A DNA stretch of 34,123 bases from an uncultured Erysipelotrichaceae bacterium (GCA_902801795.1 CADCJQ010000013.1:1-34123); one strand, 5' to 3'. Positions 20,339 through 28,442 are shown, counted from the first letter of the stretch. Numbers and translations: made by a program. Notes: generated by a model from the sequence alone, not told the origin.

Positions 20339-21259
20339 ATGGAATACGATTATAAGTTTGGTAATAATTATTATAAATATTATGGTAAAAAAGGAATAAA
20401 GAGTACTGTTTATAATATTTTAGCTCCTGAACAATCACAAGATGTTCAACCAGGGATGGAATATGTGATGAAACCATTACCAATTTTTGATAATCCTAAT
20501 TATCTTGGAAGTGGTAAACTAAAGAATAAAGTAGCGATTGTTACTGGTGGTGATTCAGGTTTAGGAAGAGCTTGTTCTATAGCGTATATCAAAGAAGGAG
20601 CTAAAGTTGTTATTGTATATTTAAATGAAGAAAGAGATGCTCTTGATACAAAAAAATATATTGAAAGTATGAAAGGAGATTGTCTTTTAATAAAAGGGGA
20701 TTTATCAAAACATGAATTTTGTAAAGAAGTTGTTAAAAAAACACTTGATAAATATGGGAAAATCGATATTTTAGTAAATAATGCTGGTGTTCAGTATCAA
20801 AAGGATAGTTTAAACGAAATTAGTGATGAACAATTTGATTGGACAATGAAAGTTAACGTTTATGGAATGTTTTATTTAACAAAAGAAGTATTGCCTTATT
20901 TAAAAAGTGGTGCTAGTATTATTAATTTATCAAGTGTAACAACTTTTTATGGGGATCCACAGTTAATTGATTATGTTACAACTAAAGGTGCGATTGTAGG
21001 ATTTACAAGATCATTAGCAAGAAATCTTGCTTTAAAGAATATTCGCGTTAATGCTATTGCGCCAGGTTTTTTCTGGACACCATTACAACCTGCGTGTTGG
21101 GTTAAAGAAAAAATTCCATCACTTGGAAGCGATGCTGCTATGGCAAGAGGGGCAATGCCTTATGAACTGGCTCCAACCTTTGTTTTTTTAGCAAGTAATG
21201 ACTCTAGTTACATGACAGGAGAAGTCATGCATGTTAATGGTGGACAGGTTATGGGATGA
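20339..21259 (+). CDS. Short-chain dehydrogenase/reductase, GSP39/YdaD-like
   Basis: An NAD(P)-dependent oxidoreductase of 306 aa. A 60-residue extension (APEQSQDVQPGMEYVMKPLP) precedes the Rossmann fold, as in the general-stress SDRs YdaD/YhdF/YghA. Motifs: TGGDSGLGRA (TGxxxGxG), NNAG near residue 148, catalytic Ser in NLSSV, YVTTK (YxxxK) near 212, and a C-terminal VNGG. All active-site residues are present. GGAGGG lies five bases before the ATG. Substrate is uncertain; relatives act on aldehydes, sugars or polyols and are stress-induced. No promoter is obvious; the preceding terminator ends 25 bp upstream. Confidence 0.88.
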   Translation: MEYDYKFGNNYYKYYGKKGIKSTVYNILAPEQSQDVQPGMEYVMKPLPIFDNPNYLGSGKLKNKVAIVTGGDSGLGRACSIAYIKEGAKVVIVYLNEERDALDTKKYIESMKGDCLLIKGDLSKHEFCKEVVKKTLDKYGKIDILVNNAGVQYQKDSLNEISDEQFDWTMKVNVYGMFYLTKEVLPYLKSGASIINLSSVTTFYGDPQLIDYVTTKGAIVGFTRSLARNLALKNIRVNAIAPGFFWTPLQPACWVKEKIPSLGSDAAMARGAMPYELAPTFVFLASNDSSYMTGEVMHVNGGQVMG

Positions 21260-21262
21260 TAA

Positions 21263-21460
21263 TATTCCTTGCGATGTTTCAGAATTATTATTGATAGTGG
21301 AGAAATTCCTATAAAATTTGATTGATTCTTTGTTTATAGAATTATTGAAAATGAACAAGAAAGATTTTTAAATTCTATCTTTAGTAATGATTATCTTCCT
21401 TTTACTATTCTTACTATTTATAGTTTTAATATAAAAGAAATCCACCTAACAGCTTGTTAG
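21263..21460 (+). pseudogene. Degraded coding relic
   Basis: In the frame of the upstream SDR gene, the sequence beyond its stop reads as protein-like: CFRIIIDSGEIPIKFD, a TGA, then FFVYRIIENEQERFLNSIF and more up to TAG at 21458-21460. No start or ribosome site is seen. I do not recognise the protein. It looks like the remnant of a lost gene. Confidence 0.35.
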
Positions 21461-21539
21461 GTGGAAACTATTCTATGGCAACATCCAACCTTGCGAATTA
21501 GGTGTTCCATTTTTAATATATGCAAGTTTTCTTGCTTAC
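21430..21539 (-). ncRNA. Candidate structured small RNA, about 110 nt
   Basis: This minus-strand stretch is bracketed by an extended -10 promoter (21546-21574) and an 11-bp terminator hairpin. It starts with a GCAAG/CTTGC hairpin (21535-21522), and nests ACCT/AGGT and GGAAC/GTTTCC pairings. Bases 21441-21510 are about 43% GC, well above the surrounding intergenic DNA, which in AT-rich genomes often marks structured RNA. No convincing reading frame is present. I could not match it to a named RNA class. Confidence 0.4.
21441..21465 (-). terminator. Terminator on the minus strand
   Basis: TCCACCTAACA (21465-21455 read on the minus strand) pairs with TGTTAGGTGGA (21451-21441), 3-nt loop, followed on the minus strand by TTTCTTTTAT. 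There is no T run on the plus side. Confidence 0.7.
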
Positions 21540-21545
21540 ATACTT

Positions 21546-21574
21546 ATATTACCACAAAATGTTATTAATATTAA
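21546..21574 (-). promoter_or_regulatory. Candidate promoter of the minus-strand small RNA
   Basis: Extended -10 TGGTAATAT (21554-21546) with TTAATA (21574-21569) 17 bp upstream. The rest of 21575-21746 shows no gene or clear signal. Confidence 0.4.
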
Positions 21575-21746
21575 TAGGCAATTTTTGTGTGAGAATCGTT
21601 AATAATAGAATAATATGAGTAAAGACAATTCTCAAAGACTTTTACAGCCACTTTTAGGCAATAGTATAATTTTGTGTATAAAAATATTTTATATGAATAT
21701 AATATTATTGTATATTGTTAGAATGTTATGTTTTGGATATTATATA

Positions 21747-21775
21747 TTGATTTTTTCATTAAACAATGATATAAT
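21747..21775 (+). promoter_or_regulatory. Promoter/operator of the DinJ-YafQ-type module
   Basis: TTGATT (21747-21752), 17-bp spacer, TATAAT (21770-21775). GATATAATATC (21768-21778) is an 11-bp palindrome over the -10 and a plausible autoregulatory operator. Confidence 0.7.
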
Positions 21776-21801
21776 ATCTTTGTAAGAAAAGAGGTGTAAT
21801 T

Positions 21802-22083
21802 ATGGAGGCATTAACAAGTGCTATTAGTGTACAAGTTGATACACATGACAAAGAAATTGCAAATAGCATACTAAAAAATCTTGGACTTAATATGAGTACA
21901 TTTGTTAATATGGCTATTAAGCAATTAATCTATCGTGATGGTCTTCCTTTTGAAGCAAGAAATCCTAAACCAAGCAGAGAATTATTAGAAGCATTACAAG
22001 AAGGGGAAGATATTTTAAGTGGGAAAGTAAAAGCTAAAAGTTATCATAATATGTACGAAATGCTGGAGGATTTAAAGAAATAA
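21802..22083 (+). CDS. RelB/DinJ-family antitoxin
   Basis: A 93-aa type II antitoxin. Residues 1-55 form the ribbon-helix-helix DNA-binding part (ISVQVDTHDKEIANSILKNLGLNMSTFVNMAIKQ), with the LGLNMSTFVNM signature of the RelB/DinJ family. The charged C-terminal tail from about residue 60 should wrap the toxin. GAGGTG lies five bases before the ATG. The toxin gene begins one base after its stop, the usual antitoxin-first order. Autoregulation through the palindrome at 21768-21778 is likely. Confidence 0.92.
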   Translation: MEALTSAISVQVDTHDKEIANSILKNLGLNMSTFVNMAIKQLIYRDGLPFEARNPKPSRELLEALQEGEDILSGKVKAKSYHNMYEMLEDLKK

Positions 22084-22084
22084 T

Positions 22085-22387
22085 ATGTTTGATTTAAAAA
22101 ATACAAAATTTGATGTTCAATATACAAGTAAGTTTAAAAAAGACTTTAAAAAAATGTTAAAACAAGGAAAAGATGAAAACAAATTTCTTGAAGTACTTAG
22201 CAAATTAGCCAATGGATTGGAATTAGATGAAAAATTTAGAAATCATTTACTAACAAATAGTAAACATTATAAAGATTGTAATGAATGTCATATTGAACCT
22301 GATTGGCTATTAATATATAAAATAGAAGATAAAAAATTGGTGCTATTACTTTTTGCTACTGGAAGCCATAGTGATCTATATTTATAA
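22085..22387 (+). CDS. YafQ/RelE-superfamily mRNA interferase toxin
   Basis: A 100-aa RelE-fold ribonuclease that, in the YafQ group, cleaves mRNA in the ribosomal A site. It shows the YafQ pattern: TSKFKKDFKKMLKQGKD near the N-terminus, then NHLLTNSKHYKDCNECHIEPDWLLIYKIE and ATGSHSDLYL. The His residues and the Asp-Trp pair at the expected catalytic positions are present. Its own ribosome site is poor (GGAGGA is 14 bases upstream), so expression probably depends on coupling to the antitoxin, limiting free toxin. A terminator overlaps its end. Confidence 0.92.
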   Translation: MFDLKNTKFDVQYTSKFKKDFKKMLKQGKDENKFLEVLSKLANGLELDEKFRNHLLTNSKHYKDCNECHIEPDWLLIYKIEDKKLVLLLFATGSHSDLYL

Positions 22388-22401
22388 TAGATCCTTTTTT
22401 T
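22373..22401 (+). terminator. Terminator of the toxin-antitoxin operon
   Basis: GATCTAT (22373-22379) pairs with ATAGATC (22387-22393), 7-nt loop, T run. It contains the toxin stop codon. Confidence 0.8.
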
Positions 22402-22504
22402 GTTAAAATTCAATAATATTAGTAAACATTAATCATTGGATACTTATTTATTAATTCAATAATTCATTTATATAGATATTTTAATTGATTTTTTTCATAA
22501 ATAA

Positions 22505-22533
22505 TAGACAATTAATGTTCTTTTTGATAAAAT
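22505..22533 (+). promoter_or_regulatory. Promoter of yqeG-yqeH
   Basis: TAGACA (22505-22510), 17-bp spacer, TAAAAT (22528-22533). Confidence 0.7.
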
Positions 22534-22559
22534 AAAAATAGTTGTAGATAGGAGGATTT

Positions 22560-23066
22560 ATGAAAGTGTTTAAACCAAAGATGTATCAAAAAAGTATTTA
22601 TGACATTAATTATAATAGTTTAAAAAAGCACAATATCAAAGTACTTATCTTTGATTTAGATAATACTTTATTAGGAGCCTATCAAGAAGAACCAGATGAT
22701 GAATTAATTAAGTTTATTAATGAATTAAAGAAAGATTTTAAAATAGTTGTTGCTAGTAATAATACTAAGGCAAGAGTAAAAAAAGTATGTGATAAATTAG
22801 GGTGTGATTACTTATATAGTATTTTAAAACCAACAAAGTTAATGAAAAAGTATTTTAAAAAGAAATTTAATTATGATTTTTCAGAAACAGTTATTATTGG
22901 TGATCAAGTAGTTACGGATGTGTTTTTAGGAAATCGCTTAAGTATTTATACAATATTAGTTGATCCTAAAGGGGAAAAGGATTTAAAAATAACCAAATTT
23001 AATAGATTTTTAGAAAAGAAAATTATGAAAAGAATAAAGATAAAAAGAGGCGAGTATTATGAATAA
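22560..23066 (+). CDS. yqeG: YqeG-family HAD-IIIA phosphatase
   Basis: A 168-aa HAD phosphatase. Motif I is FDLDNTLL (residues 32-39, nucleophile Asp and acid Asp), motif II is VVASNN near 61, and motif III is a Lys near 93 followed by GDQVVTDV near 119. There is no membrane segment. Relatives include phosphatidylglycerophosphate phosphatases of the Gep4/PGPP group; whether YqeG dephosphorylates PGP is not settled. GGAGG is four bases before the ATG. It overlaps yqeH by 8 bp, the conserved Firmicute pair, but the usual next genes aroE, yhbY and nadD are absent. Confidence 0.93.
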   Translation: MKVFKPKMYQKSIYDINYNSLKKHNIKVLIFDLDNTLLGAYQEEPDDELIKFINELKKDFKIVVASNNTKARVKKVCDKLGCDYLYSILKPTKLMKKYFKKKFNYDFSETVIIGDQVVTDVFLGNRLSIYTILVDPKGEKDLKITKFNRFLEKKIMKRIKIKRGEYYE

Positions 23067-24063
23067 AATAAGGTATTGTAGTGGATGCGGAGTAAGAATG
23101 CAAGATGAAAATATTTTAAATATTGGTTTTACGACTAATTTAGATAATGAATTATGTATGCGTTGTTTCAGGTTAAAAAATTATGGGGAATATGAAAGTG
23201 TTTCAAGTAATGTTATTGATTATGAAAAAATAATGAGTGGTATTAATAAGAAAAAAGATTTGGTGTTATATGTTGTTGATATCTTAAATATACCAAAGAA
23301 TTTAGAAGATATAAAAAAGATTATTAAAAATGATTGTTTATTAATTCTAAATAAAAGAGATTTATTACCGCTTAGTGTTAAAGATGAAAAAATAATAGAA
23401 TATATTAAAAATCAAAATTTAGGTTTTATTGATATTGTTATCGTAAGTAGTGAAAAAAATAGTGGAATGGATAATCTTTTATCAAAGATAAAAAAATATC
23501 AAAAGAGTAATAATGTTTATGTTGTTGGTTATACAAATGCTGGTAAAAGTAGTTTAATTAGTAAATTTATTCATGATTATGGTAATAATGATAATAATTT
23601 AACGATATCACCACTTCCTTCAACAACTCTTAATCAAATAGAAATACCGATTAATGATAAGTTAACGTTAATTGATACACCAGGAATAGTAGATAATAGC
23701 AATATGATTAACTTTGTTGATAAAAAAATGTATAAGAAATTAAATAGTAAAAGAGAAATTAAACCAAAAACTTTTCAAATTAGAAAAAATGAAGCTTTAT
23801 TAGTTGGTGATCTTTTAAGAATTAATTATCTTGAAGGAGATACTAATAGTTTTACTTTCTATATTCCTAATGAAATAAAGATAAGAAGAATGCGTTTTAA
23901 AAGTGATTATTTAAAAGATTTAGCATGTAAAGAAGTAGATATTAAATATTCAGAAGATTTATGTATTATGGGACTTGGTTTTATTAAAATAGTTGCGGGT
24001 TGTAAAGTAGAGTTATTTATTAATAAAGATACAGAGATATTTACAAGAAAAAATTTAATTTAG
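23059..24063 (+). CDS. yqeH: Ribosome biogenesis GTPase YqeH
   Basis: A circularly permuted GTPase needed for 30S assembly in B. subtilis. The 334 aa begin with a zinc finger: CSGCG at about 5-9 and CMRC near 34. G4 as LNKRD precedes G1 as GYTNAGKSS near 159 and G3 as DTPG near 204, the YqeH/RbgA permuted order. The C-terminal 100 residues are the family's RNA-binding part, although sequence is divergent there. AGAGGCGAG precedes the ATG within yqeG. It is last in the operon. Confidence 0.94.
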   Translation: MNKIRYCSGCGVRMQDENILNIGFTTNLDNELCMRCFRLKNYGEYESVSSNVIDYEKIMSGINKKKDLVLYVVDILNIPKNLEDIKKIIKNDCLLILNKRDLLPLSVKDEKIIEYIKNQNLGFIDIVIVSSEKNSGMDNLLSKIKKYQKSNNVYVVGYTNAGKSSLISKFIHDYGNNDNNLTISPLPSTTLNQIEIPINDKLTLIDTPGIVDNSNMINFVDKKMYKKLNSKREIKPKTFQIRKNEALLVGDLLRINYLEGDTNSFTFYIPNEIKIRRMRFKSDYLKDLACKEVDIKYSEDLCIMGLGFIKIVAGCKVELFINKDTEIFTRKNLI

Positions 24064-24077
24064 ATTTTAAATAACTA

Positions 24078-24106
24078 TTGATTATTTTAAAAAGTTTTTA
24101 TAAAAT
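24078..24106 (+). promoter_or_regulatory. Promoter of frr
   Basis: TTGATT (24078-24083), 17-bp spacer, TAAAAT (24101-24106). Confidence 0.75.
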
Positions 24107-24127
24107 AATATTAGAAAGAGAGAAATT

Positions 24128-24673
24128 ATGGAAGAAGAAATATTATTAGAAGTTGAAGAAAAATGTGAGAAAGCGGTTTTAAGTTTAGATGAAAGATTTA
24201 AAACAGTTAGAACGGGACGAGCTAATCCTAGTAGTTTAGATAAGGTTATGGTTAATTATTATGGAGTTTCTACACCTTTAAGAAGTCTTGCTAATATTAC
24301 AGTACCTGAGGCTCGTCAATTATTAATTAAACCATTTGATAAAGGATCACTTGCAGGGATTGAAAAAGGTATCTATGAAGCTAATTTAGGATTTACTCCT
24401 AATAATGATGGTGAAACAATTAGAATTGTTATTCCAGATTTGACGGAAGAAAGAAGAAAAGAACTTGTTAAACAAGTAAAAGCAATGTCTGAAGATGCTA
24501 AAGTAGCGATTCGTAATGCAAGACGTGATGGACTTGATATGTTAAAAGATGCTAAGTTACCTGAAGATGAAGAAAAGCATTGTGAAAATGAAATTCAAGA
24601 ATTAGTCAATAAGTATAATAAAAAAGTTGAAGATGAACTTGAAATTAAAGAAAAAGATTTAATGAGTGTTTAA
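24128..24673 (+). CDS. frr: Ribosome recycling factor
   Basis: RRF splits post-termination ribosomes with EF-G. The 181 aa fit the family length (about 185). Motifs include FKTVRTGRANPSSLDKVMVNYYG, NITVPEARQLLIKPFD, and the C-terminal helix ELVKQVKAMSEDAKVAIRNARRD. ATG 24128 is preceded by a modest AAAGAGAG site. The usual neighbours tsf, pyrH and uppS are missing; it is a single-gene unit with its own promoter, and the next gene's promoter begins 20 bp after its stop. Confidence 0.96.
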   Translation: MEEEILLEVEEKCEKAVLSLDERFKTVRTGRANPSSLDKVMVNYYGVSTPLRSLANITVPEARQLLIKPFDKGSLAGIEKGIYEANLGFTPNNDGETIRIVIPDLTEERRKELVKQVKAMSEDAKVAIRNARRDGLDMLKDAKLPEDEEKHCENEIQELVNKYNKKVEDELEIKEKDLMSV

Positions 24674-24694
24674 GTCTTTTTTTCTTTACAAAAA

Positions 24695-24723
24695 TTGACA
24701 TGATATATGAATTGTGGTATAAT
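24695..24723 (+). promoter_or_regulatory. Full-consensus promoter of the cysteine-rich membrane protein
   Basis: TTGACA (24695-24700), 17-bp spacer, TATAAT (24718-24723) with an extended -10 TGG. This is the only perfect match of both hexamers in the window. Confidence 0.9.
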
Positions 24724-24747
24724 ATAAGCAGTTTTGGGGGGATAAAA

Positions 24748-26034
24748 ATGTATTCAGATAATAATATGAATAATTATAGTAATGATTATAATTATTATGA
24801 AGATAATCAAAATTATAATAATACAACTAATAGTAATAAATTTGGTTTAATAGTAAAAATATTAATTATTGTTATATGTATTGTAGCCTTAATTTGGTTG
24901 ATTACAAAATTAAAAGAAAATAAAAAGAATGTATCATATAATAATAATGTTCATGTAAGTAATATTGAAAAAGTACGTCTTGCTGGAGAGAAACATTTCT
25001 TTATAGATAATAATTTACCAAATGTAAATGATAAGAAAATGGTTGAACTTGCAACATTAATTAAAAAAGGTTATGTTGGTGATATTATTGATGCTAATCA
25101 AAAAGTATGTAATGATTTAAAATCCATGTTATCATTAAAAAATGATGGTACAAGATATATTTTAGTAATTAGTTTATCATGTTCGACTAATGAACAAGAA
25201 GAAATATTTTATTATGATATTAAAACTAGAGCTTGTTTAAATTGTAATGGTAATACTATAATGGATGGTAATACAAAAGAAGAAGATACTGAAGTAGTTG
25301 AAGAAGAAGAAAATAATTATAGTTGTGATGTATGGTCTGATTGGACTGATAAGAGGGAAAATAATAGTAATTTAGATGAGAGAACAAGAATAGTTGTATT
25401 AGGTGTTAAGAAAGCAAATAGTACTGTTTGTGAAAAATGGAGTGATTATACAACTAGTCCAGTTAATCAAGGTGTTAATGGATTATCGGAAGAACAAGAA
25501 GTAACAGAAACTATCTGGAGTAGTAATAAAACATCTAGAACACCTGTTCAAAATAGTGAAAATATAAAAGTTGTTTCAACAAGAAATGTTAGTGGAAGTA
25601 GTTATAGTACATGTCCATCTGGATATTCAGAAAGTGGTAGTTCATGTGTTAGTAATAGTGTAAAGACATCTGATTTAACATTTAATGATTATAATAGTGG
25701 TAAATATCAAATACTTAATGCCCCTTGTAATGCTGTTAATACAGAAAAAGATGCTACTGGAAGATATGTTATTACTTATAAAGGTTGTCAATATAAAGAT
25801 ATAGTTAGTAAAATAACAAAAAATTCGTCAGGATACATTGAATATATTTATCAAGAAAAAATGACAAAAACAACAAAACAATATCGTTATTGTTTAAAAC
25901 TTGCACCAAGTAATACAAATGATGAATATACAAAAGATTATTATGAAGAAGGTAATTTGCCAGTTGGCTTTGAAAAAGTTCCTGGTAGTGAAAAAACACA
26001 ATATTCATATAAATTAAAAGTGTGTGAAAAATAG
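24748..26034 (+). CDS. Single-pass membrane protein with cysteine-rich, WSxW-containing external domain
   Basis: Not assigned to a known family. The 428 aa have a short Asn/Tyr-rich cytosolic N-terminus (1-31), one membrane helix at about 33-53 and a long external region. Residues 75-180 could be a mixed alpha/beta domain with Cys pairs. From about 193, CDVWSDWT and, near 228, CEKWSDYT resemble the Trp- and Cys-containing core of thrombospondin type 1 repeats. A Ser/Cys-rich stretch (YSTCPSGYSESGSSC) and more Cys follow to the C-terminal VCEK, suggesting several disulphides. ATG 24748 follows GGGGGG-AT at 24736-24741; an upstream in-frame ATG at 24700 lies in the promoter and is rejected. The perfect promoter suggests high expression. 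Adhesion or envelope function is inference. Confidence 0.75.
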   Translation: MYSDNNMNNYSNDYNYYEDNQNYNNTTNSNKFGLIVKILIIVICIVALIWLITKLKENKKNVSYNNNVHVSNIEKVRLAGEKHFFIDNNLPNVNDKKMVELATLIKKGYVGDIIDANQKVCNDLKSMLSLKNDGTRYILVISLSCSTNEQEEIFYYDIKTRACLNCNGNTIMDGNTKEEDTEVVEEEENNYSCDVWSDWTDKRENNSNLDERTRIVVLGVKKANSTVCEKWSDYTTSPVNQGVNGLSEEQEVTETIWSSNKTSRTPVQNSENIKVVSTRNVSGSSYSTCPSGYSESGSSCVSNSVKTSDLTFNDYNSGKYQILNAPCNAVNTEKDATGRYVITYKGCQYKDIVSKITKNSSGYIEYIYQEKMTKTTKQYRYCLKLAPSNTNDEYTKDYYEEGNLPVGFEKVPGSEKTQYSYKLKVCEK

Positions 26035-26036
26035 TC

Positions 26037-26064
26037 AAGAGTACTAGTAATTAGTACTCTTTTA
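26037..26064 (+). terminator. Rho-independent terminator
   Basis: AAGAGTACTA (26037-26046) pairs with TAGTACTCTT (26052-26061), 5-nt loop, then T's. Confidence 0.85.
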
Positions 26065-26067
26065 TTT

Positions 26068-26073
26068 TATAAT
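26068..26073 (+). promoter_or_regulatory. -10 element placing transcription start at the next ATG
   Basis: TATAAT at 26068-26073; the ATG at 26080 is where transcription would begin. The -35 (about 26045-26050) is weak. Confidence 0.45.
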
Positions 26074-26079
26074 AATAAT

Positions 26080-26730
26080 ATGAGTGAAGAAAAGATAATA
26101 ATTCAAGATGAAGAATATAAGTTAATAATTGAGAAGAAAAAGAAAACGAAGAATATGTATTTGCGAGTTAAGGAAGATTTAAGTATTCATGTAACTTGTA
26201 ATATATTATATAGTAATCATGCTATTATGTCTTTTATTAATAAAAATGAAGATAGTATTATTAAGATGATTGAAAGAATGAAAAAGAAAAAAGCTAAAGA
26301 AGAATATTTCTATTATCTTGGTAAAAAATATGATATTATTTATTTAAATACTAATAAAATACAATTAGGTGATGAAAAAGTTTTTGTTCCGAATAATTTT
26401 AACTTAGATAATTGGTATAAAAAAGAAGCTTTAAAAATATTTCAAGAAGAATTAGATATCATGTATCAAAAGTTTATTTATAAAATACCATATCCTAGTT
26501 TAACTATTAGAAAAATGAAAACAAGATGGGGGGTATGTAATGTTAAAACAAAAAGAGTTACTTTAAATTTAGAATTAATTAAAAAAGATAAAATATATCT
26601 TGATTATGTAATTGTTCATGAATTAAGTCATTTATTACATGCCAATCACTCAAAAGAATTTTGGAAATGTGTAGAAGATAATTTTAAAGATTATAAAAAA
26701 ATAAGAAAGGAAATGAAGTATGATGAGTAA
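26080..26730 (+). CDS. YgjP/DUF45-family metallopeptidase
   Basis: A 216-aa cytosolic zinc peptidase-like protein of the YgjP (DUF45, SprT/wss-like) family. The C-terminal domain has TRWGVCNVKTKRVTLNLEL, then VIVHELSHLLHANHSKEFW, where the HELSH His residues and the later His-Ser bind zinc and the Glu is catalytic. The N-terminal 80 residues form the usual beta-rich part. There is no Shine-Dalgarno sequence before ATG 26080; with TATAAT ending six bases upstream, the mRNA may be leaderless. The stop lies inside folD (11-bp overlap), so the two are cotranscribed. Substrates of the family are poorly known. Confidence 0.87.
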   Translation: MSEEKIIIQDEEYKLIIEKKKKTKNMYLRVKEDLSIHVTCNILYSNHAIMSFINKNEDSIIKMIERMKKKKAKEEYFYYLGKKYDIIYLNTNKIQLGDEKVFVPNNFNLDNWYKKEALKIFQEELDIMYQKFIYKIPYPSLTIRKMKTRWGVCNVKTKRVTLNLELIKKDKIYLDYVIVHELSHLLHANHSKEFWKCVEDNFKDYKKIRKEMKYDE

Positions 26731-27562
26731 AATTATTGATGGAAAAATGGTAAGTAAAGAAATTAAAGAAGAGTTAAAGGAGAAGGTTAGTAAATTAAAG
26801 AATAAACCAACGCTTGTTGTTATTAGTGTTGGTGATAATGAAGCTAGTAAAGTTTATGTTGGACAAAAAGAGAAATGTGCTAATTATATAGGTATTAATT
26901 ATCAACACCTTCATTTTGATAAAATAGAAGATGATAAGTTAATAAAAGAAATTGATAAATTAAATAAAGATAATAGTGTTAATGGTATTATAGTACAATT
27001 ACCACTTCCTAAAGGAATGAATGAAACAAAAATAGTAAATAGTATTGTTAAAGAAAAAGATGTTGATGGATTAACATATTATAATGCAGGGCTTCTTTTA
27101 AATAAAGAAAAATGTCTTGTTAGTTGTACACCTAAAGGAATTATGGAATTATTTAAAAGATATCATGTGGAACTAAAAGGACGTCATGTTGTTGTTATTG
27201 GAAGAAGTATTTTAGTTGGTAAACCAATGATGAATTTATTAATTAATGCCGATGCAACAGTTACTTTATGTCATTCGAAAACAGAAAATCTTGAAAAGAT
27301 TACTAAGAAAGCTGATATTTTAGTTGTGGCAATTGGTAAAAAACATTTTATAACAAGAGATATGGTAAGACGAGGAAGTGTTATTATTGATGTTGGTATT
27401 AACAGATGTGATGGTAAACTTTATGGTGATGTTGATTATGATAATGTATATGATAAAGTAAAATTAATAACACCAGTTCCTGGAGGAGTTGGGCCAATGA
27501 CCGTTGTTATGTTAATGCAAAATGTTATTGAATCATATGAGATGATGCATAATGGAAAATAA
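26720..27562 (+). CDS. folD: Bifunctional methylenetetrahydrofolate dehydrogenase/cyclohydrolase FolD
   Basis: FolD interconverts 5,10-methylene-, methenyl- and 10-formyl-THF with NADP, supplying one-carbon units for purines and formyl-Met-tRNA. The 280 aa carry YVGQKEKCA with the catalytic Lys, GIIVQLPLPKGM and KDVDGL. A Rossmann motif VVVIGRSILVGKPM and the C-terminal TPVPGGVGPMTV follow. All are typical. AAAGGA lies eight bases before the first of two tandem ATGs (26720, 26723), within the end of the peptidase gene. A gene of unknown function overlaps its 3' end. Confidence 0.95.
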   Translation: MMSKIIDGKMVSKEIKEELKEKVSKLKNKPTLVVISVGDNEASKVYVGQKEKCANYIGINYQHLHFDKIEDDKLIKEIDKLNKDNSVNGIIVQLPLPKGMNETKIVNSIVKEKDVDGLTYYNAGLLLNKEKCLVSCTPKGIMELFKRYHVELKGRHVVVIGRSILVGKPMMNLLINADATVTLCHSKTENLEKITKKADILVVAIGKKHFITRDMVRRGSVIIDVGINRCDGKLYGDVDYDNVYDKVKLITPVPGGVGPMTVVMLMQNVIESYEMMHNGK

Positions 27563-28394
27563 AATGAAAAAAGATAATATAAATCGTTTTTATGTAGGAG
27601 AACTTAATATTTCTTTTGATATGATGGATCCTCTTAAACCATTACCTGTATCAAAAGAAAATCAAAATAAATATCAAATATATCAAAAAACATTACGAAA
27701 TGGGGCTATTGATTTAGTTACTAATACTTCTTTTGATAAATATAATTTACATACAAAGAAATTATATAAAAATGTTTTTACAATATTTTATAAATTAGAT
27801 AATGGAAAATATTTATGTTTACATAATGGAATAATATATGGTTATTTAGGTAGTGATTACTTTGAAAATATTAAACCTTTAAAAGATTTATTACCTAAAT
27901 TAGGTTATGATTATCCCAAAGAAATATCTTTTAATGATGCATGTTTGTTATTTAAAAAGGCATTACATCATAAATTAAATGATAAAACTTTGTTTAATAT
28001 TAATAAATTTTATACTGGAACGATTGATTTATTAAAAAGTTCGGTTTTAGTCTATCCTAATTCATTAGAAAATAGTGAATTTCGTAATTTTAATATCATT
28101 GATAATCTTTTACTTAAAGAATTATTTATTGGACCAGGATATAGTTTAATAAAAGATAATCATAGATATTATTATAAGAAATATAATTCTGTATTTTATA
28201 AGTATAATAATGGTGATTTATATAATATAAATAATAATCAATTATATGAAGGAAATAAAGTTAAAGTAATGGAACATTTTATTGATATTGAAGAACCATT
28301 AAAAGATAGATTAGATAAAGATGATATAAAATATGATGATATTACTACTGTTTCTAAAATACTTAAATTACAAAAGAAAAGTCTTAATAAATAA
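27552..28394 (+). CDS. Hypothetical protein, 280 aa
   Basis: Not recognised. It overlaps folD by 11 bp and ends at a terminator, so it is the last gene of the DUF45-folD operon. ATG 27564 (residue 5, MKKDN) has GGAAAA at a suitable distance and is an alternative start. The product is very rich in Asn, Tyr, Lys and Leu, soluble, with no signal peptide or membrane helix. It contains repeated short motifs of the type FYKLDNGKYLCLHNGIIYG and YYKKYNSVFYKYNNGDLY, suggesting repeated beta hairpins. No catalytic motif is apparent. Confidence 0.72.
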   Translation: MENKMKKDNINRFYVGELNISFDMMDPLKPLPVSKENQNKYQIYQKTLRNGAIDLVTNTSFDKYNLHTKKLYKNVFTIFYKLDNGKYLCLHNGIIYGYLGSDYFENIKPLKDLLPKLGYDYPKEISFNDACLLFKKALHHKLNDKTLFNINKFYTGTIDLLKSSVLVYPNSLENSEFRNFNIIDNLLLKELFIGPGYSLIKDNHRYYYKKYNSVFYKYNNGDLYNINNNQLYEGNKVKVMEHFIDIEEPLKDRLDKDDIKYDDITTVSKILKLQKKSLNK

Positions 28395-28396
28395 TT

Positions 28397-28422
28397 AAAC
28401 ACTCTAATTGGGTGTTTTTTTT
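28397..28422 (+). terminator. Rho-independent terminator
   Basis: AAACACTC (28397-28404) pairs with GGGTGTTT (28410-28417, one G-U pair), 5-nt loop, T run. Confidence 0.8.
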
Positions 28423-28442
28423 ATTAAAAATAATAAAAAATA

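Noticed and set aside
21441-21510. Short minus-strand frame MEHLIRKVGCCHRIVST as a gene
   Set aside because: No ribosome site, 17 codons only, and it runs into the terminator stem; a structured RNA explains the region better.
24736-24741. G6 run before the cysteine-rich membrane gene as a second contingency tract
   Set aside because: Six G is short and simply forms the ribosome site.
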